Shown here piece after piece: positions 7,773 to 15,756 of a stretch of DNA of 16,327 bases; within the stretch, counting starts at the first letter, position 1; the number at the start of each line of letters is the position of its first letter. The translations under genes and the position numbers were made by a program. Origin of the DNA: an uncultured Prevotellaceae bacterium (GTDB lineage: Bacteria; Bacteroidota; Bacteroidia; Bacteroidales; Bacteroidaceae). The DNA lies in assembly GCA_937898415.1 (NCBI GenBank), contig CALDLA010000062.1:1-16327 (forward strand), in the 5' to 3' direction. Under the pieces are notes generated by a model, which was not told where the DNA came from, did no database searches, and was given only the letters and a program-made list of their open reading frames with translations.

Positions 7773-8778
7773 AAGACTGAATGGTATTTAAAACATTGCT
7801 TTCTTCGATAATATTTTCAGTTGGTACGGCAAGAGTTATTGAATATTTCACATCACTAACACCTAATAATAAATCATCTTTCTTAATTCTGGGGAATTCA
7901 CCTTGAACAAGATAATAGTTTTCTTTGCGAATATAATAGCGACGTTCCTTATAAGCATCAGCGTCTATATTGAAATAGCCATAATACATCAATTTGTTTT
8001 CAAACAGGTTCTGTGCATTGGTATCTTGACTTAAGCTTTCCCGCAATTCGCCTATAAGTTCTAGCAAGTTTTTGCCGTCTACGGGAACAATTTCTACTAC
8101 CAGATTATATAGAAATAGTTTGTCTATAGGAGTCTCGTCTAATTGCAATTCTCCGTTTATTGACACGTTGGGATACTTATTTGCTGTTATCGTCTTTACT
8201 TCTACAGCCCATGATTTGCTTTGGAAGTCTTGGGGAGCCATGTTGGGACCTACCCAAGACATGACAGAACGAACTTTGTCCATCGGGGAACAGATCAACT
8301 TTCGAAGGAATAACAACTCTCCAAACAATCCTTGTTGTTCTTGAATAGACAAAGTGTTTTTCATTCTCTTTGAGAACAGGTCCTGCCATTTGCGCATTTG
8401 GCTTATTACAAGCTTAACCGCATCCTTTTCAGTTGATATAGATTGGATGGCGTTAGCAATGTTGCCGCATATTGCTGCAAAAATATCACGCACACGGTCA
8501 CCTCTATTAAGTAGCTGAATTAACAAGAACTTTGAGTCAGGAAAAGAGTTATCCTTGAACAGTGAGACCTCTATTTCGGACAAACTGCTGAAAGGTGAAA
8601 TATCCACTTTTATCTCCTGACTAAAAGAGAATGCTATTCCGCAGTATTCATTTTGACTCTTGTAAGTACAGAACATTTTCAGGCATGAAGGTATATCTAT
8701 CGCTCTTTTTACAAGACCCGACACATGAGCTTCTTCAAGCTTCTTCCAAATGGTTTTAATCTCATTATCCTTGTTCAT
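7756..8778 (-). CDS. PD-(D/E)XK motif nuclease, DUF4420-type
   Basis: I place the start at the ATG at 8778 (340 residues), which precedes the conserved-looking helix NEIKTIWKKLEEA. An ATG two codons upstream (8784) is possible. The longest frame starts at 8829, deep inside the Z1 gene, and is unlikely. With the 8778 start, the helix GELLFLRKL (153-161) supplies a Glu, D184 in QDF and the strand AVEVKT (E193-x-K195) make up a PD-(D/E)XK catalytic signature. The size and motif order match the DUF4420 family (PF14390), a regular partner of Z1 ATPases. It is the best candidate for the DNA-cutting subunit of the system. The gene overlaps the end of the Z1 gene by 14 bp and the start of the AIPR gene by 17 bp, so the three are probably made in fixed proportion. 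Confidence 0.85.
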   Translation of the reverse strand: MNKDNEIKTIWKKLEEAHVSGLVKRAIDIPSCLKMFCTYKSQNEYCGIAFSFSQEIKVDISPFSSLSEIEVSLFKDNSFPDSKFLLIQLLNRGDRVRDIFAAICGNIANAIQSISTEKDAVKLVISQMRKWQDLFSKRMKNTLSIQEQQGLFGELLFLRKLICSPMDKVRSVMSWVGPNMAPQDFQSKSWAVEVKTITANKYPNVSINGELQLDETPIDKLFLYNLVVEIVPVDGKNLLELIGELRESLSQDTNAQNLFENKLMYYGYFNIDADAYKERRYYIRKENYYLVQGEFPRIKKDDLLLGVSDVKYSITLAVPTENIIEESNVLNTIQSYERNQ

Positions 8779-11536
8779 ACACATTATCGTTTTCTGATTC
8801 AAAGATGTCTTCTGTATCAGCAAAATCATTCAGTTGATTGACGGAGTATGATACCGCCACCCCAGTATTGGTATGGGGGAAAGATATTGCGAAACTGATA
8901 TATGGTTCGTTTCCATCTTTATTAGAAGAAACGAAATTATCAGTCGGTTTCAAAGGGTATATTATCAGTAATGGGTTCTTGACATCCCTATATTTTTCTC
9001 TTACAAGTTTTGGACTTGGATATGCCTGATTTCTATCTCTATGTTTTTTGTTTGTTTCCGCTAAAGCTTCAGCCAAGACATTATCGTCTAAATCTATGAA
9101 TTCGTCACGCGGATTTCCTAGAATATGGTTTTTCCTTAACAAATAGTGTTCTGATGAATCTTCTGAAGGAACACGCTTGAAGAAATTAAAACCGATACCA
9201 TTTGATAGAAAACCATCACATCCGTCCACTCTTTCTCCTGTAGGCTTATTCATCAGAACAACACTCCAGTCTGACAATTCTCCTGAAGAATGAACTTGCT
9301 TAATGTACTCGGCTATCGCCCTCAAATTTACCTTGACCATGGAAGGTGGCAAATGGAATTTGTCAAAGAATTCCAATACATAGTCTAAAGGAATATTCCT
9401 CCACAGAAGGTTTTTCCCTTTCAATTCATAATTATCTCCTAATCCGCATATTAATTGATCAGCAGCCACAAAATTAGAATGCCTTTGCTTCTTATCCCAT
9501 AGCAATTGGTATGTTTCAACCAATCGCCCTGCCCATGACACTTCAACAGTATTTGCATATCTCATCTTTGCTAAAGATGTTATTTGCAGGACACCAGGAT
9601 GATTCCTCACTTTTAATGCATAATCTTCTGGAGTTCCTCCTATTTCATATAGATAGCTAAACTCTTCGCGTAGTTCTTCACTAGCAAGAGTTATATGGCG
9701 GTACCATTCGTTAAGTTCGCTACTTGTAAAGAGTCTGCATAAATCAACATAACCTGAACGATAGCCAAACCATCTTCCCATCTGCATCAAGGTATCGTAC
9801 ATTTTTGATGCTCTCAGGAAATAACTTATCGACAATCCTTCCAAAGTGAGACCTCGAGAGAGTTTGTCACCACCAATTGCTATTACTGAAATGCCCTCAT
9901 CATTATTATCATAATATGTAAGTGCGTCATTTGAGGAGCCATTGATAGATTTGACCGTTATCTTTTGTACCGCTTTAAACAGTTGCCCTTTAACATCTTC
10001 CCATTCGTGGATGATCAGTGAATCATCGATTTCTTTATATTTGGAATCCAGTATAGTTTGGGTAGTAGTCTTATAAGATTTATAATCTTCCCTATCTACC
10101 TCAAATACTTGGCGCAGTTCTTCAAGAACCATTTTGTCACCGACTTCAATCTCTTGCTTGTAATAATTGAAGACTCTGGAAACTAAGTCTTTTATATGGT
10201 TTTGCCATGATTGGAACCTGCTTACGTGTATCAGCATTGAATTATGCTTGTGTTCCTGGCCACGAAGAATCCTTATGGCGCATGTCACGATAAAACACTT
10301 TATGGCCAGACGTAATGATTCCGGTACTTCGTTTAATGAAGGTTTAACATCATCCTTCTTATGCTTATTTGGAACAAAACTATGGAAGTCACTAATTGGA
10401 GTTACGATTGGCAATAATTCGTCGTTAGAATCATCAGGAATTAGTGATGTTCCAAAGACTTTGTCTGGTCCGATGTATGTTGAAGGAGCAGGGAGATTTA
10501 TAATGAAATCACGTGGGAACAAGTTCGAGTCATCTAATGGTATAAAGATATTTGCAAACGGTGTCGCAGTATATCCAACGTATGCAGTACGATTGAACTT
10601 GTTCAGAATGGAACATATATATTTGTTTATTGTCGTTGGATCTTCATTGGACGCATTTGTGTTGATAGAGGCATTATCTGCCTCGTCATCAATCATCAAA
10701 AGAGATTTGTTGTTAATCTTGCCGTTTTCCGCATGAGTGTTCAGCCATGTGTTCAAGCGTTTTAAGACTGATGAGTTCTTCTTCACAACAAGTAGTGCTG
10801 GTTGCGGAGCGTTAAAGTTGAAACCGGCAGTGTTGGCAGAACGACTGGTAAAATCTCCTTTCTCTGCATTAGTTGTGTATGAATTTGCGATTGCGTCATC
10901 GAAACCAGGTATCAATCCAACACCGATCTTTGTGGTGTCCTTAGTACTTGCTCTTTCAAATTGGGTATCAAAGCCAAGGAATCCCTCATCAAGTCTTAAT
11001 TGTGTCTGACTGCGGAGATTGTTATGAATTCCGGCCAATACAATAATTAAGTTGAAACCTGTATCAGCAGCCTTACATATCAGTCCTGTATAGTTTGCTG
11101 TTTTTCCAGACTGAACTTGTCCGACAACAAGCCCCTTCTTACTCAATACCACGTCTGTCTTCTGAGGATTAAAGAATCTGTCCAAGATTTTATCCGTCAT
11201 ATCATCAACGCCTTGAATTGCTGCAGGCTCAAAACCTTTTTGATGTTCAAGATAATATTTGTATCTGTTCCAAAAAGGCCATTTGCTAGTTTCAGCTGCC
11301 TTAAACGCCAACAGCCAGGGCTTGCGTCTTTCTCTTCCCTCCAATATCTGCATAGGTTCTACCCGAACACTATATATTGACATCAACTTTGTTTTGAGGA
11401 CATCTTTACTGAGATTCTGGAACATTAAGACAACATTGTTGACTGCGCTATCAATGTCTTCATCTGTTACAGGATTCTTTATTCCAATAAGAGTCCTACA
11501 AACTTCAATGGCTTTTTGATACGATTCCATACTCAT
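8765..11536 (-). CDS. Z1-domain ATPase (superfamily 2-like)
   Basis: This 923-residue ATPase has Walker A GQVQSGKT (139-146), Walker B DDEAD (283-287) and a TATP motif (323-326). The Z1 signature follows as GGDKLSRGLTLEGL (555-568) and QMGRWFGYR (585-593), with a candidate arginine finger in the latter. Z1 proteins are described as helicase- or translocase-like ATPases of restriction-type operons that also encode a MORC/MutL-like GHKL ATPase and a PD-(D/E)XK nuclease. The expected role is ATP-driven movement or remodelling on DNA that licenses the nuclease. The C-terminal third (about 610-923) has no motif I can name. The start ATG shares an ATGA overlap with the stop of the GHKL gene, and its last codons overlap the nuclease start. 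All key ATPase motifs are intact. Confidence 0.93.
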   Translation of the reverse strand: MSMESYQKAIEVCRTLIGIKNPVTDEDIDSAVNNVVLMFQNLSKDVLKTKLMSIYSVRVEPMQILEGRERRKPWLLAFKAAETSKWPFWNRYKYYLEHQKGFEPAAIQGVDDMTDKILDRFFNPQKTDVVLSKKGLVVGQVQSGKTANYTGLICKAADTGFNLIIVLAGIHNNLRSQTQLRLDEGFLGFDTQFERASTKDTTKIGVGLIPGFDDAIANSYTTNAEKGDFTSRSANTAGFNFNAPQPALLVVKKNSSVLKRLNTWLNTHAENGKINNKSLLMIDDEADNASINTNASNEDPTTINKYICSILNKFNRTAYVGYTATPFANIFIPLDDSNLFPRDFIINLPAPSTYIGPDKVFGTSLIPDDSNDELLPIVTPISDFHSFVPNKHKKDDVKPSLNEVPESLRLAIKCFIVTCAIRILRGQEHKHNSMLIHVSRFQSWQNHIKDLVSRVFNYYKQEIEVGDKMVLEELRQVFEVDREDYKSYKTTTQTILDSKYKEIDDSLIIHEWEDVKGQLFKAVQKITVKSINGSSNDALTYYDNNDEGISVIAIGGDKLSRGLTLEGLSISYFLRASKMYDTLMQMGRWFGYRSGYVDLCRLFTSSELNEWYRHITLASEELREEFSYLYEIGGTPEDYALKVRNHPGVLQITSLAKMRYANTVEVSWAGRLVETYQLLWDKKQRHSNFVAADQLICGLGDNYELKGKNLLWRNIPLDYVLEFFDKFHLPPSMVKVNLRAIAEYIKQVHSSGELSDWSVVLMNKPTGERVDGCDGFLSNGIGFNFFKRVPSEDSSEHYLLRKNHILGNPRDEFIDLDDNVLAEALAETNKKHRDRNQAYPSPKLVREKYRDVKNPLLIIYPLKPTDNFVSSNKDGNEPYISFAISFPHTNTGVAVSYSVNQLNDFADTEDIFESENDNVYEQG

Positions 11537-13008
11537 AGTTCTTCGATTAGTTCTTCGTAATTGTTAAAAGGCTCAATAGTTTTAAGAATAGCTTTCGCTT
11601 GTTCTGATGTCTGACCAGATACTAATTGATTGTTATACATCCGACATAACATGTCTTTAATCAGGTTAATGTCCATATCCGAAAATGGCTCTTTCTGCTG
11701 ATTCTCCTCACTTGATTGCTTGATGAAAATAGTCGGTGTGGGTATGGACTCTTCTACGATTCGAAGCAACTTGCTTATTGCTGATACAGGGTTAGCCTTG
11801 GCCTCTTCTTGTAGATCCTTTATTAACTGGTTCTCTCTGTTAACAACAAAAGACCACTTGTTCCCTTTTTTCTTTTCTAACCATAACGGTTGGAAATTTA
11901 TCCCAGCCTTTTTCTTTAATATCTTACCTCTGTGCCTATACACTTCCATGCCCTTGTTCCTGACATCAAGTGCATAGGAACGGAGTTGTTCACGACATGA
12001 AATAGGAGGTGTTGCTGTTGATTTCTTGATATCAATCTGCCACTCTGAATCCAATGTGTTAGGCAAGTCAATACTGATTCGGACAAGCTTATAGTGGTCT
12101 TCTTTCCTAAACAAGTTAAGCCAACTACCTGCCAATAATAATCTTTTCCCACGATAGATATAAAAGCCTTGGGCAGCCGGATACCCATACATTCCCTCTG
12201 CCTTTCTGTAGCTCTCCTCTGAGCTGAAATTATTCTTGTGAGGCAGAACGTAGCCTTTTACTTCAGCCTTTTGGGTCCCAAAATACAAGGATTCGGATGG
12301 GAATATCTGCGTTTTCTTTTCTGACAGGCAAAATGGATTCCATGCATCTATTTTATTCTCACCCCAAAATATAGAGATGTCATTGCTTTCTATAAATCGA
12401 TGGAATGTCATTGCAATATGCGACTTTACTCTTGCCCATGCGTCAGAGAACTTTTGCTTTGCAGCGATATCACTTACTGAAGTTAACGGAGGAATAACTC
12501 TGTCTAAGTCAGTCCATATTATCATAGTCCCAGATTTCTGATTGTCAATAGCTTCAGCATACGCTTCTGGTGTCCACCTGATTAACTCCCATTTATGAGT
12601 TAATGCCACATAATCTAAATCCCAAGTCCAATAAGCAGAATGATAACCTTCCTTCTTACTTATAACAGTCAACTTACGACACTGCGAGAAAGATGCTGTC
12701 TTCATTCCCAAACCAAATCTTCCCAAGTCATTTGTTGCGCGTTCCTCTAAAGGGTTCTGTGAACCTGGGCGCATTGCTTCAACTATCTCGTCGCTGCTCA
12801 TACCACAACCGTCATCCTTGATAGTGATGATAGTGTTACCTCCATCCCAGATTCTGCCAATATAGACATTCTTTGCTCCTGCAGATATTGAATTATCAAT
12901 AATATCTGCAACTGCCGTTTCAAGATTATAGCCTATTGCCCTGAAAGTTTCTATCATTGACGCTGCTTCAGGGACTGCTTCTGTTTTAGGTAGTTGTGAA
13001 TAGTCCAT
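11533..13008 (-). CDS. MORC/MutL-like GHKL (Hsp90-type) ATPase
   Basis: The 491-residue protein opens with a GHKL ATP-binding domain: N-box ADIIDNSISAGA (34-45, with N39 as the Mg-binding Asn), DDGCGM (65-70), the lid GRFGLGMKTAS (96-106) and SGTMIIW (159-165). An S5-fold transducer domain follows, recognisable from FYIYRGKRLLLAGSW (282-296) and DIKKSTATPP (326-335), whose lysine is the expected partner of the ATP gamma-phosphate. The C-terminus (about 390-491) is helical and unassigned. In MutL and MORC proteins ATP binding dimerises the N-domains into a clamp on DNA. Here it would act with the Z1 ATPase and the nuclease. The gene begins 4 bp after the methyltransferase stop and ends in an ATGA overlap with the Z1 gene. 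The absence of a nuclease domain argues against mismatch-repair MutL itself. Confidence 0.92.
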   Translation of the reverse strand: MDYSQLPKTEAVPEAASMIETFRAIGYNLETAVADIIDNSISAGAKNVYIGRIWDGGNTIITIKDDGCGMSSDEIVEAMRPGSQNPLEERATNDLGRFGLGMKTASFSQCRKLTVISKKEGYHSAYWTWDLDYVALTHKWELIRWTPEAYAEAIDNQKSGTMIIWTDLDRVIPPLTSVSDIAAKQKFSDAWARVKSHIAMTFHRFIESNDISIFWGENKIDAWNPFCLSEKKTQIFPSESLYFGTQKAEVKGYVLPHKNNFSSEESYRKAEGMYGYPAAQGFYIYRGKRLLLAGSWLNLFRKEDHYKLVRISIDLPNTLDSEWQIDIKKSTATPPISCREQLRSYALDVRNKGMEVYRHRGKILKKKAGINFQPLWLEKKKGNKWSFVVNRENQLIKDLQEEAKANPVSAISKLLRIVEESIPTPTIFIKQSSEENQQKEPFSDMDINLIKDMLCRMYNNQLVSGQTSEQAKAILKTIEPFNNYEELIEEL

Positions 13009-13012
13009 AGGC

Positions 13013-14302
13013 TTATAACTGTTTTTTTAATTCTATTGCAATTTTAAATGCTAAAACAACGGGAACAGCATTTCCTATCTGTTTAAAAGCTGCACCACGA
13101 CTCCCCTCAAAATAGTAATCGTCTGGGAAAGATTGTAGTCTCGCAGCTTCTCTTACAGTTATTGAACGGGCTGTCTCTATTGTAGGATTAAGGGTCGGAT
13201 AGATATAATAATGTCCATCCTTGGAGATATGCGCCACTACGGTATGGCTATAGCCGTCAGGTTCAACAACAGAATATCTGTCCAAGAAAGATTTTGTATT
13301 CTTATGAGTTTGTAAATGATGAGGTAGCTTGGAATAATCCAATTGCCTTTTCTTTTCACGCCATTGTTGAATGGCCAGACAATATATTTCTCTATCATTA
13401 GCATTATGTGGACGAGCTACATGCTGTGTGGTAAAGTCAAGAGCACTATTCCTGATGGATGACTCCTTTAAATAAGGCATATCTTCCAATGCCTTAGTGT
13501 AATGAACAACCTCTGTGAGACATCCTTCACCAGCTATTCTTGGTGGCAGGTCAGAAAACAAATCCCTTAGAACAGTATAGGAGTTTTGTTCTTTCATTAG
13601 CAAAGGATACCCATAATGTTCACCTTTAGAGTTCTTGCCATCCTTAAGCCAACCAACAATAATAACTCTTTGTCTCTTTTGAAGCACACCATGTTCTGAA
13701 GCATTTTGGACCTGCGGCTGCATTTCATAACCAATGCTGTTGACGAGTTCTCTCAAATCCTTGAATGGTTCCCCTTTTTTCGCTGTAAACAGGCCGAGGA
13801 CATTCTCGAATACAAACATTTTGGGCTTGTACCTCTGCAAGAATTGAACATAGTATTTATAGAGTTCGTTTCTTGGGTCTTTTTCTACATCCTTACCCAT
13901 TCTTGCTCTTCCAGCAATAGAATATGCTTGGCAGGGAGGGCCACCTATAATTATATCAACATCTTTGTTCCCTTTCAAAGAGTCAACTCTTTTAAAAATT
14001 CCATCAATAGTAGAAGAACCGATTGTTGCCTGGATAACACTACTAATAACGGAATCAGGCACTTGGCTCCATAACTTTTGTCCTGTTTCTCCTTCTTTTC
14101 TCTCTACTAAATATTTCTTATAGATTTCTAATCTGTTCTTTTCTTGTAGATAATGGTATGCTGCTCTTGTTTTCAATGTCTCGCAAGCATATTTGTCCAT
14201 CTCTATGTGAGCAATAGGAGAAAAGCCTGCTCTAACAAAACCTTCAGAGAGACCACCTGCTCCTGCGAACAAATCTATAAATGTATATTTCTTCTTTACC
14301 AT
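13013..14302 (-). CDS. DNA (cytosine-5-)-methyltransferase
   Basis: This 429-residue enzyme transfers a methyl group from S-adenosylmethionine to cytosine C5. All main family motifs are present: I FIDLFAGAGG (8-17), IV GGPPCQAYS with nucleophile C124 (120-128), VI ENV (166-168), VIII QKRQR (208-212), IX-type TVREAARLQSFPD (382-394) and X QIGNAVP (408-414). The region between motifs I and IV is long, with a Lys/Glu-rich insertion at about 48-112. The variable target-recognition region (about 220-370) does not reveal the recognition sequence. As the first large gene of the operon it presumably marks host DNA so that the downstream ATPases and nuclease spare it. No Vsr mismatch endonuclease gene is adjacent, although many cytosine methyltransferases have one. 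Spacing to the GHKL gene is 4 bp. Confidence 0.95.
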   Translation of the reverse strand: MVKKKYTFIDLFAGAGGLSEGFVRAGFSPIAHIEMDKYACETLKTRAAYHYLQEKNRLEIYKKYLVERKEGETGQKLWSQVPDSVISSVIQATIGSSTIDGIFKRVDSLKGNKDVDIIIGGPPCQAYSIAGRARMGKDVEKDPRNELYKYYVQFLQRYKPKMFVFENVLGLFTAKKGEPFKDLRELVNSIGYEMQPQVQNASEHGVLQKRQRVIIVGWLKDGKNSKGEHYGYPLLMKEQNSYTVLRDLFSDLPPRIAGEGCLTEVVHYTKALEDMPYLKESSIRNSALDFTTQHVARPHNANDREIYCLAIQQWREKKRQLDYSKLPHHLQTHKNTKSFLDRYSVVEPDGYSHTVVAHISKDGHYYIYPTLNPTIETARSITVREAARLQSFPDDYYFEGSRGAAFKQIGNAVPVVLAFKIAIELKKQL

Positions 14303-14313
14303 ATTTGTTATTG

Positions 14314-14451
14314 CTACAGGCAGACAAAGCCTGCAAAGCCTTTATATAGTTGGAAGTTAAAATTAAGTTCATCTACAAGGCAGTGGAAGAACGCCTCGAC
14401 ATCCATTACAGATTGGATATGGGATGCTGCTGTATGCATCATAGACTTCAC
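14314..14451 (-). CDS. Small unrecognised ORF between the regulator and the methyltransferase (42-45 aa)
   Basis: A frame opens with GTG at 14451 or ATG at 14442 and stops with TAG at 14314-14316. The product is 45 or 42 residues, and from the ATG it begins MMHTAASHIQSVMDVEAF and ends GFAGFVCL. The GTG lies 8 bp after the regulator's stop, and the TAG is 11 bp before the methyltransferase ATG, so the frame fills the gap between two genes of a tight operon. The peptide has a plausible amphipathic helix (SVMDVEAFFHCLVDELNF) followed by an aromatic-rich tail. I recognise no family. It could be a small regulatory or accessory peptide, or the eroded remnant of a longer gene. Confidence 0.45.
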   Translation of the reverse strand: MKSMMHTAASHIQSVMDVEAFFHCLVDELNFNFQLYKGFAGFVCL

Positions 14452-14459
14452 TACTAATC

Positions 14460-14675
14460 TTAATCCAATTCTTCAAATCTAACAAGGTCGTTGAGCTCCA
14501 CATCAAGCAACTTTGCAGTTTTCATTAGCATCTCCAGTGGAGGTTGTGACGAATTGGTACACCATTTTGACACCGTCGTTGGTGCACATCCCAGTTGCCT
14601 GGATAGCCAGAGACTTGATTTCTTCTTCTCTACAAGTACCACCTTTAAGCGGTTGAGATCTTTGTTAGCTGCCAT
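14460..14675 (-). CDS. XRE/Cro-type helix-turn-helix regulator
   Basis: The 71-residue protein is little more than a lambda-repressor-like HTH. Residues 20-40 (SLWLSRQLG, then CAPTTVSKW) form the helix-turn-helix, followed by the typical helix PPLEMLMKTAKLLDVELNDLV (45-65). Its size and position, first in an operon led by a methyltransferase, match controller-type regulators of restriction-modification loci. Those time expression so that methylation precedes cutting after entry into a new host. A TAnnTTTG promoter lies just upstream at 14699-14733. Candidate binding sites in the divergent region are the dyad AATGAA-N5-TTCATT at 14767-14783 and the repeated AAAAGTYRC half-sites near 14731-14750. 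Control of both the operon and the divergent gene is inferred. Confidence 0.88.
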   Translation of the reverse strand: MAANKDLNRLKVVLVEKKKSSLWLSRQLGCAPTTVSKWCTNSSQPPLEMLMKTAKLLDVELNDLVRFEELD

Positions 14676-14698
14676 ATTGCTATTTTAGATTAATGCCA

Positions 14699-14733
14699 CA
14701 AAATTACAAAATTCCTCACAGAATAAAGACAAA
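14699..14733 (-). promoter_or_regulatory. Bacteroidota-type promoter for the defence operon
   Basis: On the minus strand TAATTTTG (14706-14699) matches the -7 consensus TAnnTTTG, and TTTG (14733-14730) can serve as the -33 element with a 23-nt spacer, at the long end of what is usual. Initiation would fall near 14693, giving a leader of roughly 18 nt before the regulator's ATG at 14675. It is the only promoter-like sequence I see for the whole operon. Confidence 0.6.
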
Positions 14734-14766
14734 AGTCACTAAAAAGTTGCAAAAATTGATGATTTT

Positions 14767-14783
14767 AATGAATTTCGTTCATT
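14767..14783. promoter_or_regulatory. Dyad AATGAA-N5-TTCATT midway between divergent promoters (candidate operator)
   Basis: AATGAA at 14767-14772 and TTCATT at 14778-14783 are perfect reverse complements separated by TTTCG. The dyad lies upstream of the -33 elements of both divergent promoters (14730 and 14801), so a protein bound there could influence both. The XRE regulator is the obvious candidate. The assignment rests only on symmetry and position. Confidence 0.4.
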
Positions 14784-14800
14784 TTGTGCACTTGTGATGC

Positions 14801-14829
14801 TTGCTTTTATTGCAAATTTCGTAACTTTG
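14801..14829 (+). promoter_or_regulatory. Bacteroidota-type promoter for the caspase-like gene
   Basis: TAACTTTG at 14822-14829 matches the -7 consensus TAnnTTTG exactly and is followed by CATCA. TTG at 14801-14803 fits a -33 element with an 18-nt spacer. Initiation near 14836 would leave a leader of about 11 nt before the ATG at 14847. Confidence 0.65.
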
Positions 14830-14846
14830 CATCATAGTTTTGACGT

Positions 14847-15659
14847 ATGGATTTGAATGAAGCTAACCGATTTAAGGTTTATATAATAGAATCACTTGAA
14901 GGAGATATGCATACAGGACAAAACCTATATGATTATCTCCGGCAAAGGAATGTTGATTATACTGATTACATGTTTGATGCTATGTATATTTCGGTATATG
15001 ATAGGGAAGCGCTTCATAAAACATTGAGAATGATAGCCGAGGAAGTTGATACTAATAACTATATTCCAATTACTCAAATAGAATGTCATGGTGATCCTGA
15101 TTACATCCTGTTGTCGTCCAAAGATCATGTTGGGTGGTTTGAACTCTTTGATTTGACTCGACCCATCAATATTGCAGCACATAATTCCCTTCTTCTGAAT
15201 CTGTCTATGTGTAATGGGAATGCTGTAATAAGAGAAATAGATCCCAAGAAAAGAGCGCCTTTTAGAGCTGTTGTCGGGCCATTGGGAGAAATACAAGCCA
15301 TGTTACTTCAAGAATCATGGGAGAAGTTCTATGATGATTATTATAATGGTATAAAGAGCAAAACAGATTTTAGGCTGTTTGAGTTGGCTTCTGATTGTGG
15401 CCTAATCTATTATAACCAGGAATTCATTTTTGACTCTCATCTCGATACACCAAATTTGTTCCCAGAAATATTTGATTATTGGATGAAGAAGGAAATAGCA
15501 GACATGTACAGAAGAGAAGGCCCCCTTATGCTTGATCCGAATGCTTATAAGATTTACAGAGCAAGACAGTTTAAGAAATATTTCGACGAGTTTAGACCTT
15601 ACTATTGTTTTCAGAGTGATTGCCATAACAATGGTAGACAGGTCGACCACCATGAATAA
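14847..15659 (+). CDS. Putative caspase/CHAT-like cysteine peptidase (270 aa), divergent from the defence operon
   Basis: I do not recognise a named family, but the pattern is that of the caspase fold. A first strand (KVYIIES, 10-16) is followed by a helix with a regularly spaced DYLRQR segment. A strand then ends in H81 within IECHGD (79-83), and 41 residues later a hydrophobic strand LLLNLSMC ends in C122, followed by NG. Next comes FRAVVGPLGEI (139-149) and a helix leading to FYDDYYNG, as in CHAT proteins, where a strand and helix follow the catalytic Cys. H81 and C122 would form the catalytic dyad. No signal peptide or membrane segment is seen, so the protein should be cytoplasmic. It has its own promoter facing away from the operon and a terminator overlapping its last codons. 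In phage defence such peptidases act as suicide effectors or process partner proteins. That role here is inferred, and the C-terminal 100 residues are unexplained. Confidence 0.6.
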   Translation: MDLNEANRFKVYIIESLEGDMHTGQNLYDYLRQRNVDYTDYMFDAMYISVYDREALHKTLRMIAEEVDTNNYIPITQIECHGDPDYILLSSKDHVGWFELFDLTRPINIAAHNSLLLNLSMCNGNAVIREIDPKKRAPFRAVVGPLGEIQAMLLQESWEKFYDDYYNGIKSKTDFRLFELASDCGLIYYNQEFIFDSHLDTPNLFPEIFDYWMKKEIADMYRREGPLMLDPNAYKIYRARQFKKYFDEFRPYYCFQSDCHNNGRQVDHHE

Positions 15660-15678
15660 TCACGGTGATCGACTTTTT
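15642..15678 (+). terminator. Intrinsic terminator of the caspase-like gene
   Basis: GTCGACCACC (15642-15651) pairs with GGTGATCGAC (15664-15673) over ten positions with a single C/A mismatch, and TTTTT follows at 15674-15678. The 5' arm lies within the last codons of the gene, whose TAA is at 15657-15659 in the loop. This is a strong rho-independent terminator signature. Confidence 0.75.
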
Positions 15679-15716
15679 GTTGATACGCTATAAAGGAGTC
15701 TCGTCTTAGCCAAGAG

Positions 15717-15756
15717 CAGTCTGTCTATGAAAAAAAATCTTTTATAGGTCTGTTTT
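15717..15756. terminator. Weak A/T-rich hairpin between convergent genes
   Basis: CTATGAAAA and TTTTATAG (about 15725-15746) can pair with one bulged G, and T- or A-rich tracts flank both sides. It could terminate the minus-strand gene that stops at 15757, or act in both directions. The stem is almost all A-T, so the call is tentative. Confidence 0.3.

Noticed and set aside
8779..8829. Longer start of the DUF4420-type nuclease at 8829
   Set aside because: It would overlap the Z1 gene by 65 bp, and the added residues look unrelated to a domain; the ATGs at 8784/8778 give the usual short overlap.
10167..10736. 189-codon plus-strand open frame
   Set aside because: It is antisense to the Z1 ATPase core region, and the Z1 motifs show that the minus strand is coding.
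11533..13008. Assignment of the GHKL gene as mismatch-repair mutL or a sensor kinase
   Set aside because: It lacks a MutL C-terminal domain and any kinase dimerisation/His box. The S5-like domain and Z1/methyltransferase context fit the MORC-like restriction-associated group.
14303..14459. Vsr-type mismatch endonuclease next to the methyltransferase
   Set aside because: The gap holds only a 42-45 residue frame with no Vsr motif, and no other gene in the window matches that family.
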